A DNA stretch of 64,000 nucleotides from Pipra filicauda (GCF_003945595.2 NW_024104617.1:322095-386094), one strand, 5' to 3'. Shown: positions 22,467 to 35,437, counted from the first letter of the stretch. Numbers and translations: made by a program. Notes: generated from the sequence alone by a model not told the origin.

Positions 22467-25199
22467 CTACAGGAAATCAAATGGAAAAATATGAAGCATC
22501 ATATGGTATGCACAGTTTAATAAACAGAACCATCTCTTTTACTGCTAGAAAAAAACAACACAGGTTCTTCGTACTAAAATGCAATTTTCTTGGACACTTC
22601 TAACCTTTCAAATATCTTTGTTTTCCCTAGAGTAGCATTCCTTAAAAGGGGTACAGAGATGCGAAACAAGAAGTCAATTCTATCTGAAACAATTTAATCA
22701 AGTATTGTTGCAAAAACATTAGGACTCCAGTGAAAAAAAGCACAAAGTAGGGGAAAATAAAAAAGCAAAAAACAGCCCAAACAACCTTTATCTGCTTTTC
22801 CCAGTTTGCTTTCTTTGTACAGTACTTGATCATCACTTCATTCCTTTTCTTGCACTGTCAGTCAGAGATGCAGATCTCCATAGGTCCATGGACAACACAG
22901 ATCTCCCTCAATTTGCTAATCCCATTCCACCAGACAGTTCAGAGAGTACCCTGGCAGAGCCTCTTTTCTGACACATCCCATCCCCTCCTTATGAGGATAC
23001 TGTGTTTAGAATACGATTGACTAAAGGACATGTTTTTGAAGAGCTGTAATAACAACGTATGTGTTAACATTCAAAGAGGAAAACAGCGTTAAGATATGTT
23101 ATATCTCTGCAAGGTACCAATTATTCTCGGAAAGCAAACAAAAAGCTTTAGCTTTTCTATCTCCCACCTGTGAAAAAATATACAAGAAACTATTCTCTGA
23201 GTATTTAGCTTGGGTCAGAGAAGTAATCATTACTCAAAGAGAAGAGCAAGCACAAAACAAGCTTAAAGGGTGACAATTAACTTCAAGCAAGGCTTTCAGA
23301 ATTCATCAAAGCACCATCAAAGAGCACACATTAGCACTACAGGGAAAGAAAGAAAAATTTGTTTTTCATTCTATCCATGTTAAAAAATAAGCATTAGTCT
23401 TGTCAGTAGGTATAACCTGATGCACCTGCAGATAATGAAAAGCTCTGATGTACATCTGCTGGGCTGTAACAACAAACTCACCAACCTGCCTTTCATCACA
23501 ACATGGCAGATTTACAATGAACAAACTTCACTCTCATTTTCAGCTTACATTTCAACATCTGTACATTCACTGCATACTCATTTTTTTCACTGTACACTGT
23601 TCCACACATACACCTGCAAAGGATGTCCATTGACTTTAAAAGATATTGGCTGAAACTCCTTAATATGAAAATCAGTAAATTTTGACTTTACTTAAGAGTT
23701 ATGCATCCTGTTGCATGTAAAGATCTTCATTAACAGTCTACATATTTTGCCTATATATGTGCATGTTATTTATATGCATTCATACAACCTGTATATACAT
23801 TTTTGTATACAAACATATATATGCACACTTATGACTGCCTGTGTGCATTCTCATATAGGTACAAGACAAAAATTATTCACAAATGTGCAGCATCATCTAG
23901 CAATATAGATTTAGCATCATTTAGCAATATAGAATTACACAATAAACAACATTTCTTATGATTCATGAAGTACATCTGAGTTCATCTAGGAAGATTTTTT
24001 TGCCACAGTAGTTTTATTTTAAGTCATCATGCAACCATAATAGATATAGATGTTACCTCAACATGAACAGCTGCACCTCTGTATACTCAGTGGATGTACT
24101 ATGCTCAATATCTTTATGACATTTATATACACATGGGCCACATATGCAAACTTCTGTGTTAGCCCAATATTTATTTGACTACTGGAATTTGTTCCTTCAT
24201 TTTTTGCCTCTTCACCTCTTCTTGCTCTTCTAGAGCCTTACTGTTGACTAACCAGATTTAGTAATCTCAAACTAAAGGTTTGCACGGTGTCACAAGCCCA
24301 GCTGATCAGCTTAACTCAAGCAAAACCAAAGCAGCAAGTCACACAAACCCTATTTGCAAAATTGCAAGTAAACATTTACATTTTTTAAAAAGCTGTTGTC
24401 ATTTATAGATAAAAGTCATCAAGAACAGAATCCACAACCAAATAATGTATACTATGAAACTAATTCCTTTCCAACCCTGATAATGCAAAAGAAACTTTAC
24501 AAGTACAGAAAATGCAATACAGTCCTCTGAACATATAATATATAAAATATTCTACAGTCAAAACAGTACAGAGAGACAAATAAACATCTTTATGGTGGAG
24601 TTTAAGGCTATTTTATCCGAGTTATTTCTCTGACATGAGCATTTTCATAAACAAAAATATCACTGATATGTCTACCATAAAAAATTTCAAACTGAAACAC
24701 TTAAAAGAGGAATGGGAAGCAAAAATGACGCTCCTTAGAAGAAGCTGAGCTAATAGAATACTTATACTATTTAGAACATGTCCTGTTTCCTGTAGACCAC
24801 AAAAAACCAAAGGCTGCATGGGACCTTTAGGAATTACCACAAATTAAACAAATGGTCCTTAACTGAATTTTGCACGGACACATAAATTATTCCTCTTTTT
24901 CAGACAGATTTGCCCTTGGCAATTTTTAACTCTGGACGTAACTCCACATCTTCTGAGTTAGCTCTGTAACTGCAAGCAGTGAGCTGTATCACTGCAATGC
25001 CCAGTTCTAACATTAGCTCTGCTAAAACAGCTGACCTTGGAGAGATGAGGCTTGCAAGCTGTGGTACAGCTCTGCACTAAGATTCTGCTTTGAGGACTCC
25101 AGTAACCCCTGCACAGAGCTGTGCTGGTTTTTTACGAGCAGAGCACCCAACTCAGCACTACCAGGCTAATTTCATCTTCATATGGGAATAACCCATCCT
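22467..25199. other. Intron 1 stretch adjacent to exon 2
   Basis: It begins with the exon 2 acceptor region when read on the minus strand. AT-rich, with an alternating TA/TG-rich patch at about 23738-23830 and a 24-bp tandem duplication at 23889-23936. No exon is recognised. Confidence 0.65.
23889..23936 (+). repeat. Two-copy 24-bp tandem duplication
   Basis: The unit agcatcatctagcaatata plus four bases is followed directly by a second copy with one change in the first 20 bases and one near the end. It is a local slippage or duplication product. Confidence 0.85.
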
Positions 25200-25368
25200 T
25201 CTGCCCAGGGAAGTGAGGGGGAGGAGTCACAATTCCTGGAGGTATTTAAAAGACACGCAGAGGTGGCACTTACGGATATGGTTTAGTGGTAGACTTGGCA
25301 GTGTAGGGTTAATGTTTGGGCTCAATGATCTTAAGAGGTCTTTTCCAACATAAATGATTCTATGATTT
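25200..25368 (+). mobile_element. Short CR1 LINE 3' end, plus orientation
   Basis: The fragment starts with CTGCCCAGGGAAGTGAGGGG and GGAGTCACAATTCCTGGAGG, follows the CR1 3' end through GGCACTTACGGATATGGTTT, and ends with TTAAGAGGTCTTTTCCAAC and GATTCTATGATT. It is severely 5'-truncated and encodes only the last residues of ORF2 (PSLE-type segment) plus the 3' UTR. Confidence 0.92.
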
Positions 25369-28300
25369 TTTTAAAATTATTTTTATTCCTTTTTTGGTAG
25401 GAGTTCAAGGGCTTAAAACCAACAGAAAGGTGAAAGCACCAAACAAGACTGAGGGTTGTTCCTTTCAACCAGGTTTTTATTCTGGCAGTTTACCAGCATG
25501 CTCCTGGTGCTCACAGTTTAGCTGAAAACTGTGGAATGCAACTTCTGCACCTTACAATGGCATGACAGGTTGCCGAGCATCGATAAAGAATGTGGAATCA
25601 CTGTCCAGTTGCAGTGCACTGAAGAAGACATTCCTCTTCAACACCTGATGGGTTTGATAACAGCTCTGCTAGGTCACATTAACACAGGCTTTTATTATGC
25701 TAATGGAACACATGACTAATAAATTAAAATATTTTTTGAAAATCATATGGTAGGTAGGGCCAGTGGAATCTCCTAATCTTTAAAGAAGCTAGAGGCTCAA
25801 GAAACATTTCCTCGAAAAAGTCTGTTTCATTTTGCAAATATAAATCAATGTGTTCTATGAGTCAAAACACAGTATTTCATAATTTAAGCTATTAAAATAC
25901 TCCTATGCTTTATATAACACAAAGTAAATTAAAGGCCTCATCTTCCTCCCAAAGCACTGCTGAGTTTTACAAACAGACTGTAAATTACTGCAAAATCAAA
26001 CAAGCTTTGGAGAGGTCCAGAAAAGTCAAGCTCCATTGAAGAATGGGTGCCGGTGTAATTATATCTGCCTGAAGCTATTCTCCACACTGTGAGGCAACCA
26101 AAGGAGGATAAGGGCAGCACAGACATGAAGAATATTTTCTGTTTCTCTCTCCATATGAGGGGCAACACTTCACCAACTTATTTCAACATCAACCTGATAT
26201 AGCTCCTTGGGCAAGCTTAAAAGGAGCAGATTATCTTCAAGCAACAAGTCAGAGTGACTTATTTTTTTTGAAGTTCATGCCCAGCATATGTGTTCAGACA
26301 CAGGTACACAGCTTATTATTTAGATTGTAGGACTGTAGGTCTAAATATGGCCTGCAAATGACTTCTTCATAACCAAGAAGATAAAAAAGACAACACACAG
26401 AAAGAAGAGTGCAAACAGAAATACTGCTCTGGGATAAAGTGATCAGCCTGATAGGACACGAACTGCTAACTGCAAAGCTGTTTTCATAAATGAATTTTAC
26501 GAAACCTTAATCCAGACTAAAAGGCTTCTCTGGTTTCTTACATCAATCAGTCACGTATTTTTCCTCTCAAGCCTCCAGCTTCAGCTGCATTTTCTCTCTG
26601 GCACTCCCACTAACATCTAACATCTTTCCTCCACTCAACCGAGCAGTTCACGTACCAGGTAACTAACTAAAATACCAGAGCAGATGACTCAGCAAAGGAG
26701 ATGACTGAAAAACTGCATCTTTTGCCTCTGAAGAATCTGTCAATTTTCCCCATACTTCTCGTCCACAGTCATAAGCATATTTTTAATAGGATGCAGACTG
26801 CAGTTTTACTAATATATCTTCAGGCATTTTTTTTAATAGGTTGGATGTTTGGTGGCTCCAAAATAAACATTAAGTGGTACATCCTGACTTAAGTAACACT
26901 GTGTGCTTAAATTACTCTTAAGCATGTCTAAGCTATTCTTGTGTACCTGACCTCTTTCTCCTAAGACTCCAACACAGAGTCTTTCAGATGTCTTTTAATA
27001 AAGTCTTGTTCTCCTGTCCTTTGTATAATACAGAAAGCAGCTGACAACTACTGCACAGAATGCTGATAATGTGAAACTATGGGCAATGACCAACCTCTGC
27101 TGATTTCTGTGGAGTTTTAAGGCTTTGGGAGTAATGTGGATGGTGCATAGGGTGGGAAATAAGAACCCCCACACATCACAGTTTTAGAAAACACAAATTT
27201 TAATGCAAGATAGAGAAAACAATTTTTATCTTACTGACTTATTGTTACTGTTAATGACTTTGGTCTTTACTCATTAGTTGTCTACTTTTCATTAGTCTTT
27301 TGCTCAAATCCATTTGAAATCACTAAGATCAAAACCAATTATGCTTACTTGTTCTTATCCTATTCTAGCAACTCTTAGCTATGTGTTTGTATTTAGATGG
27401 GTGTCCATTGTAAAAGAATTCAGTGGTTTTGCACACTAAAAGATTAAACTGCAAATAACATGGCAAATATAGCATTAGAGTGTCTTAATTCTGTTTGCTT
27501 AATTACTTTTTTAAGCTTCATGAAACAACATATAATTGCCACTTTACAACCTCTTGCTTACCCTGGTCATTTATTTCAACTCTCTCTAAAATTATTTCCA
27601 GACTCCTCAGGCATAAACTCTCACAATTTGGCTGTTGGTACAAGTAATCCCTCTCTTCTTCATTTCCCTGGTGTTGCTGTTAGGAAGAACCAAAACCAGT
27701 TCTGAAATGAAAGCTAGTCACTTCAGTACAGCTAAGTACTCTGTCCTATTGAATCAACGTACAGAACATTGTTCCTGGACAGGATGAGAATTAAGGAGAA
27801 GGGAGAAATAAACTAAATAAAGTTGCCTTTTTAGCATTACACACAGGTTAAGGACTGCATGGAAACTTCTTTGCTATTGCCACCCTAGGTAAGCACCTGT
27901 AGATTAATGAATAGTTAAGAAGAAACAGAATGGTACAAGCGTGCTACAGCCTGCCATCCCATTTCCAGCTGCTCTTCCATAGTCAGTTCAGGGCATTATG
28001 GGCAGCGCACTGTTTTGCAGCTGGCATTACAAACTACTGCAACCTAGGATGCTCTGAGATCACACAGCTGTTCCCAAGGATCTACTAGTAGCACATAGCA
28101 CCTAAACACTATACAAAGAAGCACAAGACTTGCTGCGTGACACCAAAGCATTCAGAGGAAGATATCTGAACATGTATGCACCAAGTATGGATGCACAATT
28201 TATCTTCATTAAGAAAGACTGACTTCAGTAAGGTTGTTATCTAGGGTGACATCCTGTTCCCCTTGACGTCAGTGGCAAAATTATTAATATGTCTCCACTA

Positions 28301-30859
28301 GGAAAAGAATGCACAGTCCAGATGATCCTGTGTTACAGTTTGAAGCCTTGCACTAAAGTGGCCTTATCTCATGCTATATTGCACTTAGGTGTAGTTTTGT
28401 CAGAAAGATCACACTTTACAAAACAAAGATTTTGTTTAGGTTTAGGTATCAAAACTATTTAATGGCAGTTTAGTGTTGCCAAAGACAGACACTTCCTTAC
28501 TCCTAGCAAACATCCTCTCTCATTCCCAAGGCTGGAAATCCATGTACCCAGGATCAATACTGCAAGGCAATCACTGTGGGAACACTGGAAAGCTGGTATT
28601 CCACTCAGGGAAGACAGAATTCACATTGACAACAGAAATACTTCACTTAGCAAGACGGCATGAACCCGAGTCGAGGTAAAGATACATATTTCAGAATATT
28701 ACAGTGGTGATTTCCATTTATCGGGGGGGGTGAATAGTCCTTCTAACTTTAGTCTAAGGATAAACAGAGAGCAGAACAATGAGCATGCTTTCACAGCAGT
28801 ATTAAAATTGTTAAAATAAAGAGAAAAATATTTCCGGAGCAACCTCTCCAAGTTTTCCAAATGCCTCAGGATACTATTTCATGTTTAGAGTATTTAAAAA
28901 GCATTCCCTTAAAAAGACTGATGCATAATGGAGATGTATTTAATTTCTTTTCTGACATTATTAAACATTAATTATGTTGAAGGTATTGTCTAGCAAAATA
29001 TACCCACCCCTAGCATACCCACTCTGTACTGAACTTTTTCAATAGGTCCAGAAAACCAACCTCCAGAAGTTAGAAAACTCCATTAAAATGCATCAAAATA
29101 CATGGTCAGATTTTCAGGATTTCTTACTTCAGCAGATATCAGTATTTCTTAAGGGATTTATCAAGGAGCACCACAATTAGAACCAGAAGGTGCAAGTGCT
29201 TTTCTGGAGGAGGTAAAATGAAGACAGAACACCTTAAAAAGCTTAGATCCAACTTTAAAATTACAGTTGAAATTTTGTCAGTGTTCACGTAAAGATATTT
29301 TTGTGAGTAAAAGAGAATGAAGCCATACTGCAATACTTTAAATTTTGCTGCAGGTTGAGGGTACAAGCAGTGCTGCCACAATCCCGAATGCATGCAGTAA
29401 CAAGCTGAACTGCAGTAATTAAACCATCTGAGAGCACACTAATGGGCTACAGAGGTTTCATCAATCTCAAGACAAAAGATCGGGGTAGCCTGGGTTCATT
29501 AAGAGGAGAATTCTTATCCCTTTTATCAGTTCATATAGTGTACATTTTGAGAGGCTGGTGCTATGTTTTTCTCAAGTGTTAAAACAGATTCCTGCTTCAT
29601 CAAGAGTAACAGGAACTCTGCAAGCTAATGGCAGCTGACCCAAAATCCAACACTACAGCTGCAGGATTATCGAATGTGCTTCCAACAGTCCTCAGTTTTC
29701 AGGTGCTTGTGAAGCTGAACAAGGAACCACAACTCACGATATACTGAAGACTGGCATGTCCTCTCTGAGTTGTCCTGTGCCTCAAGTCATGGAAAAGGTG
29801 GACTCCATCCTGAGGACAACTTTTACACAATATGCAGGTTTTACAGTACCCATGAATGCCATCTATTCAAGCTACGCTCTTACTAAATGTAAAGACTTCC
29901 AATTAGATTTTGAATATGAAATAGTGCTCTTTCTCCAAAGCCTAATGAGATTAATGTTAAGCAAATAAAATAGTAAGGCTGAAACTATATGTGAAATGTA
30001 TTTAAACAATTTGGATGAAACAAATATAATCACATATCCTATTTGGATACATGGTCCTGAAGTAGTACAAAATCTCCTGGTGAAACAATAAAGATCTCTG
30101 CTAGCACAGCACAAAAGTTAACAGTTTCTGCACCCAATAAGTATCAATGTGACCAGAGCCAACGGTTTGAACCATTAGGAGTGGCATCTATTTATATTAT
30201 GTTCCTTATAAAAAAAAAAGTGAAACATTTTAGAGAGAAGTAAATTACCTACTATTTGAAAGAGAGAATGCATGTATGAGGACACACTGTCATTTCCAAG
30301 CATGCAAAAACCATCCTGAGTATTGTATACAAGGCTAGAAATACATATTTGAGTACTTTAGTTTACTTCCTGGATTTTGAGCTTCTAAGACTCATGTAGA
30401 TTGTATGGTCTGACTAGCATACCATCAGAATCTCATAATAAAGTTAAAGTCAAATAATTATGTTACTCCAAGAACTAGGATTTGACTAATAGTGAAGTCT
30501 TTAATTCAATACAAACCCCTATTCTTATTGTTTCAAGTGGTTCATGCCAGTATTTTCTTTATACCTATACAACTCACAGAAAGGAAAATGAGATCTGTTG
30601 CACATATGAAAACAACCATCCAATTAACTACATACCAGGTCTGGTTGGAAAACAATTCTAGGGGTTTTTTTCACTTCTTTTGCGGGGGAGAGTGAGGGTG
30701 GGTGTGATCTAGTTGATAGGAACAAAATGTAAGACATCTCTAAATATTTACATTTGGAAGTAGAGTGAGAGCTCTCAGTTACTCAGCTAAGACAGAGGAC
30801 TTGGGAAGAAGTCTGTACTACATGGCTTAGAGCAAAACCTTGAACCAAGCTTTCATACA
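25369..30859. other. Intron 1 stretch, nothing recognised
   Basis: AT-rich unique-looking DNA. A short resemblance to amelogenin exon 6 near 29627-29700 was considered and not accepted. No exon, RNA gene or mobile element is recognised. Confidence 0.6.
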
Positions 30860-31660
30860 ATCACAGAATCATTTGGGTTGGAAGATATCTCCAAGATCAA
30901 GTCCAACCTTTGACCAAACACCACCATGTAAACTAGATCACAGCCCTAAGGGAATAACTCCATGGATGGTGACTCCACCACCTCCCTGGGCAGTCTGTTC
31001 CAATGCTTAACCCTTTCAGTGAAAATACTCCTCCTGATGTCCAACCTGAACCTCCCCAGTTGCAACTTGAGGCTATGTCCTCTTGTCCTATCACTGGTTG
31101 CCTGGTAGAAAAGGTAGAAAAGGCTGACCCCCACCTAGCTACAATCTCCTTTCAGGTAGTTGTAGAGAGCGATAAGGTCACTCCTGAGCCTCCTCTTCTC
31201 CAGACTAAACAACCTCAGCTCCCTCATCTGTTCCTCATCATAGGACTTGTGCTCCAGACCCTTCAGCAGCTTCACTGCCCTTCTCTGGACTCGCTCCAGC
31301 ACGTCAATGTCTTTCTTGCAGTGAGGAGCACAGAACTGAACACAGTACTCGAGGTATGTCCTCACCAGTGCCAAGTACAGAAGGAAGCTTCCCTGGTCCT
31401 GCTGGCCACACTATATTTTATACAAGCCAGGATTCCACTGGCCTTCTTGGCCACCTGACCACACTTCTGGCTCATGTTCAGTCACTCTCGACCAGCACCC
31501 CCAGGCCCTTTTCCACTGGGTCTCTTTCCAGCCACTCTTCCCCATGCCTGGAGCGATACATGGGGTTGTTGTGACCAAAGTGCAGGACCCGGCACTCGGT
31601 CTTGTTGAACCTCATGCTGTTGGCCTTGGCCCATTGATCCAGCTTTATCCCATCCCAGGC
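30860..31660 (-). mobile_element. CR1 LINE, minus orientation, frame broken
   Basis: The left edge tcacagaatcatttgggttg is a reversed CR1 3' end with a short octamer tail. On the minus strand, 31135-31374 reads [34 protein letters not shown] and [21 protein letters not shown] frameshift follows, and 30946-31134 continues with [20 protein letters not shown] and [20 protein letters not shown]. Further upstream, similarity continues through the CACTCGGTCTTGTTGAACCT block and fades near 31660. It encodes the C-terminal part of ORF2, and frameshifts make it inactive. Confidence 0.94.
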
Positions 31661-33660
31661 AAATGCCCCAATCAGGAGGGTACCGACTGCTCTAACATCT
31701 ACCCTGACTACTATACTGAACCTTCCTAAAGATTATCATCCCCCTTCCAGAGCAACCTGCAGACTCATTACATGAATGGCTACTCTCAGAGCTGACTTGA
31801 ACACCTCCAACAGTGACTACCCACTCACTCTGTACTGTGACCATGTGCACTCACACACATTCTCTCTTTCATAAATTAGTCGAAATAAAGGCAGAAAAAA
31901 AAGGTTGAAGGAGCCATTTTCTTATTTAAGGAAGTTTTCTTTGAGTCACGAGTTTATATCACCAGTCAGCAGTGCTGCAGTGTCAGTGACACAAGAATTC
32001 AACAGATGCCTCTAGGAGGAAGGGACGGGCACATTTCAAACATGCAAAAAGTAAGCAATTAGCTTTTAGAGAATAGGATTTTTCATTTCTTTTGCTACAT
32101 AATCACTCTACACTTCCACTTCGGTTTTATCACTCTCGCACTATGTTCACAGGTGCAAACACCACCCTGTCCTACACACTTATGTCATGTAGCCTGGGAC
32201 AAGTCTGTACCACTGAGTCAGTTGCAGTGCTCTGTCAATCTACTCCAGTTTATTGGGATGGTATTTCTTGCTTTGTTTTGATGGCGTTTTTATAAGATCT
32301 GGGATATCAAATTCCACCCATACTAGCAGCTGTTTGGATGACTCTTTCGTTCCAGAAGACCCTGCAAAGACAATCCTCTATGGAAAAGATAAGAAAATAA
32401 ACGAAGTCTAATAATAAGGAAAAATACTGCGAGCACAAAGAGGTGGCTTTGCACTCACTAGCATCACGAATACTTTTCATCCATGCAATTACTTCTTCTC
32501 TCTATGCACTGAAACAGCATGTGCTCCCTTCTTGCAAAGCACAGCACAGGACAATACCTCACCTTATTGCAAAGCACTATTTTATCATTTCTTATAAAAC
32601 AAATTACTGTTTGTACACACAAATCTGCTGATTTGCCATTAAGAAATCACCTCAGCTACACTGAAAATACACAAACAGCTCTGAATGTATATATAGCTAT
32701 AGGTCAGACTGATGGATCAGTGTACATACCTGGAAGATCTCTAAAGAGTAGCTTGAAGCTCATCATTGTCTATTAACGTGGAGGTTTGTTAAAAATGTGA
32801 CTTCCAAAGTAAGAAATGTAAAATGGATCCACACAAATAAAAACACTGTGCTGCAGCACAGTGCACTGTGCTGCAACATCAGTTTTCAGGAGAAAGGTGT
32901 ATTTTCTAAACTGCCCCTCCAACCTGAAGGACCCCAAGTGCAAACTGTGTGCCTGCCAGACAGTCCACCACTTCTTTTTTTTTTAAGCAGCACATTTACT
33001 TTGGATGGAAAAGGGGGAAAATAGCCATAAAGTTCCCACTGTTATGAAAAACAGAAACAACTGCTAGAGTTACAAGCTCCTCACAGACAAAGCCAGAAGA
33101 CGAACAGCTCTTGGTCTCTACTTTCTTGTTCGCAGTTAACTTGAATTTAAAAATGCAACAATAAAAGTCATGGCCATAAAACCTGATGCTTACAGAAACT
33201 GTTATTTGCCAAATTTTTTTGCCAAATTTGCCACATGTTTGCCAAACCAAACCTATGCAACTGCAGCTGTCAGTTTTCAAAAACTCTTTATCCTCAGCAT
33301 ATTTTGCTCACAACTGCCTGGGTTACTTGCCCTTTATGCAAAGAGCATACAAAAAAGGATAAACATGTCACCACAGACTTCAAAGGAAAGCACCTGACGA
33401 AGCCACTCAAATACAAATCGGTCTAATTACACAGTTTGGATCGAAAATGTTAATGCCACTTCTCATTCCACAGTTTCATTCCTCTCAGTCCAGCTATGAA
33501 AACAGGTAAGGTCATGAAACTGGTCTGAAAACAAACAGTATATGAGGGCTCTCAGTTTGTTGATGAATTTCCAGAGCACGGTAAGTAGTTGGTAATGCCA
33601 GCTTTTTTTCCCACTGAATCAAAGCTGTTCACTTTTCTTCAAATTCAGCTAAAGTCCAAA
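31661..33660. other. Intron 1 stretch upstream of the amelogenin-like region
   Basis: No exon or mobile element is recognised. It contains a perfect 20-bp palindrome at 32844-32863. No convincing amelogenin signal-peptide exon was found here. Confidence 0.6.
32844..32876. repeat. Perfect 20-bp palindrome plus a third half-site
   Basis: CACTGTGCTG is followed directly by its reverse complement CAGCACAGTG (32844-32863, axis in CTGCAG), and CACTGTGCTGCA repeats at 32864-32875. Three copies of one 10-mer in alternating orientation could form a cruciform or be tandem protein-binding half-sites. Function unknown. Confidence 0.9.
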
Positions 33661-34560
33661 AAAGTTAAACCCCGTGGCACCTTGAGCCCCACATTCAGCC
33701 CATGTTGTCTATTACACTTACCTCCATCCTATGACATATAAGATATTCAATTTCTTTACCCATTAACTGAGCTCTCTTGTGTCTTCAGTGTCCTTTAGTA
33801 TTTGACCAAACTGGATTTGAATTAAGGACCCAGATCCAGATACGCCGTTTCGTAAAACAGGAATAAGTTAAGAATGTCATTGACCTGAAGCTGCATACTA
33901 AACAGCTGAGAGCGAGCCCAGCTGGAGCAGCTGTGACTCCCAGGACACCTTTTGCTGCCAGACATCATGAATCTTAAAGAGGAAAAATTATCATTTCCTT
34001 TCTCCGCTTTGAAGTGAGCTCAGAGCCAGGCCTAAGGAAAAGCCCAGGCACAAAGACAGGTTGTGACTGGGTTCCCAGCTTCTGACTCCAGAGATGTCCT
34101 GAGGCAGTGCAAGTGGCAGTGAGGAAGGGGCAAAAATCCCCAAAAATCCTTCAGCCTGGGGCTGTGCAAGCTCAGAACCAACTACCCAACTCTCCCTCTA
34201 CCAGAACTAGTCTAAAGAGTGCTGGATGCAACTGCCATGGCACTTTAGAGGATAGCGAGGAGCACTCAGCAGCTTCTGCCTGACCTTCTCACGCAGTTTA
34301 GAGCTTTATAAAACACCTTTGAAAACTTACTCAAGCAGGTAGCCCAGCTAAATTTATAACATGATTTCGACAATAGCAACTTAGAAACTGAGCAATTTAC
34401 ACAGTTTGCTAGGGAAAAAAAAAATCCTTGATAAAGGCTCTGCTTCATAAATGATGTCTGTCATGTTCACAGTCCCCATACAGAATGCTGTCATCTATAA
34501 TGCGTGGGTAGGGAGCGTAGGAAATTTGTGAGAAACAAACAGTGAATCACCAATTATTTT

Positions 34561-34940
34561 GATGGCAGCTCTGCCCTACGTGGCATTTCACCAAGTCATT
34601 CTTCAGTGACAAGTTTGTTTGTCAGCTGGCACGACTTAGTGCTTCATCAGATTGCTCACAGAACAGGAGAAAACCAAGGGCTAGAATTCATGGCAATGGC
34701 AAGGGAGACTATGTAGTGTAATTTTTTTTTATTTTTTTTTTTCTTTTCAAATATCTATGCAGACACTTCATCCACCTCTAAATCAGCAGACTGAAGAGCC
34801 TTCCACCTGCCTTCCACCTGTATAAGAGCCCCCACTCATGGCTCTGAAACACATGCAGCCCTTCCTGACTTGACATCTTGGCCATCAGCCTGGTTCCTGG
34901 TAGCACCAAACTCAGACATCCAATGTCAGATGCTTTGGAG
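34561..34940 (+). pseudogene. AMEL: Candidate relic of amelogenin (AMEL) exon 6 and 3' UTR nested in ARHGAP6 intron 1
   Basis: In toothed tetrapods amelogenin lies within ARHGAP6 intron 1 on the opposite strand, and birds carry at most decayed remnants. Here, on the opposite strand, CACCAAGTCATTC (34589-34601) resembles the codons for His-Gln-Ile-Ile near the exon 6 start. CATGCAGCCC (34852-34861) is followed by 34861-34887, which translates to LPDLTSWPS; the conserved amelogenin C-terminus is LPDLTLEAWPS, so this would be an in-frame 6-bp loss. TCAGATGCTTT (34926-34936) matches an 11-base string I remember from the mammalian AMELX 3' UTR. The central Pro/Gln-rich repeats and the acidic end (DKTKREEVD) are not recognisable. 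Order and strand fit. Each match alone could be chance, so this stays a hypothesis. Confidence 0.38.
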
Positions 34941-35361
34941 CCCAGGGAAACCGATGCAGAGGCCTCAGCATTTTCAGTGCCTCTTAAATCAGATACCAAA
35001 TCCTCAAATCATGCAGCTCCTCACCTCCATTTCCAGTCTGTTTCCATATCACGGCACAGGACCGAGAGGTGCTAAGGCCAGCCATCATGTTGCACACTAG
35101 GCATCAAACCACACAAGGTTTATAAGGCAAAAAACCTGTCTTATCTGCAAAGACAGCTGAATAACCTCAGAAGTACTGTCACTGCTTGTCAAGATGCTGC
35201 AGATAAAGATCAGTGTCTTGCTAGTGATCTTGTAATTATGCTGTACATATGCAGTCTTTCTTTAAAAATAAGTTTCTTCAGCTCATATATCCCTCGTACC
35301 AATATTCTTTGAGTTTCCTCTAATGAGAAAAACTCTGCTATTTATATAACTGGAAATGGGG

Positions 35362-35437
35362 CTGTGCTTGGAAATGGCAGTTCCTTCATCACATAAAGGG
35401 TTCATGAAGGAACTGCCATTTCCAAGCTCTGCACAGC
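35362..35437. repeat. Perfect 24-bp inverted repeat (hairpin) with 14-nt loop
   Basis: Arm 1 at 35366-35389 (gcttggaaatggcagttcct plus four bases) is the exact reverse complement of arm 2 at 35404-35427, with the 14-base loop cacataaagggttc. Outside, gctgtgc (35361-35367) can pair with gcacagc (35431-35437) after a small bulge. An RNA from either strand would fold into a stem of about 24-30 bp, close to the size of a miRNA precursor. The perfect pairing is more typical of a recent inverted duplication than of an old conserved miRNA. I do not recognise a known miRNA seed. Confidence 0.9.

Noticed and set aside
29627..29700. Resemblance to amelogenin exon 6 (ATGGCAGCTGACCC and GTGCTTCCAACAG)
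   Set aside because: Two alternative alignments of similar quality, needing an insertion of about 20 bases. No flanking support.
33917..33935. CTGGAGCAGCT as part of an amelogenin signal-peptide exon
   Set aside because: CTG/CAG words are common, the preceding Met and hydrophobic codons are absent, and it would lie between the exon 3-like and exon 5-like matches, out of order.
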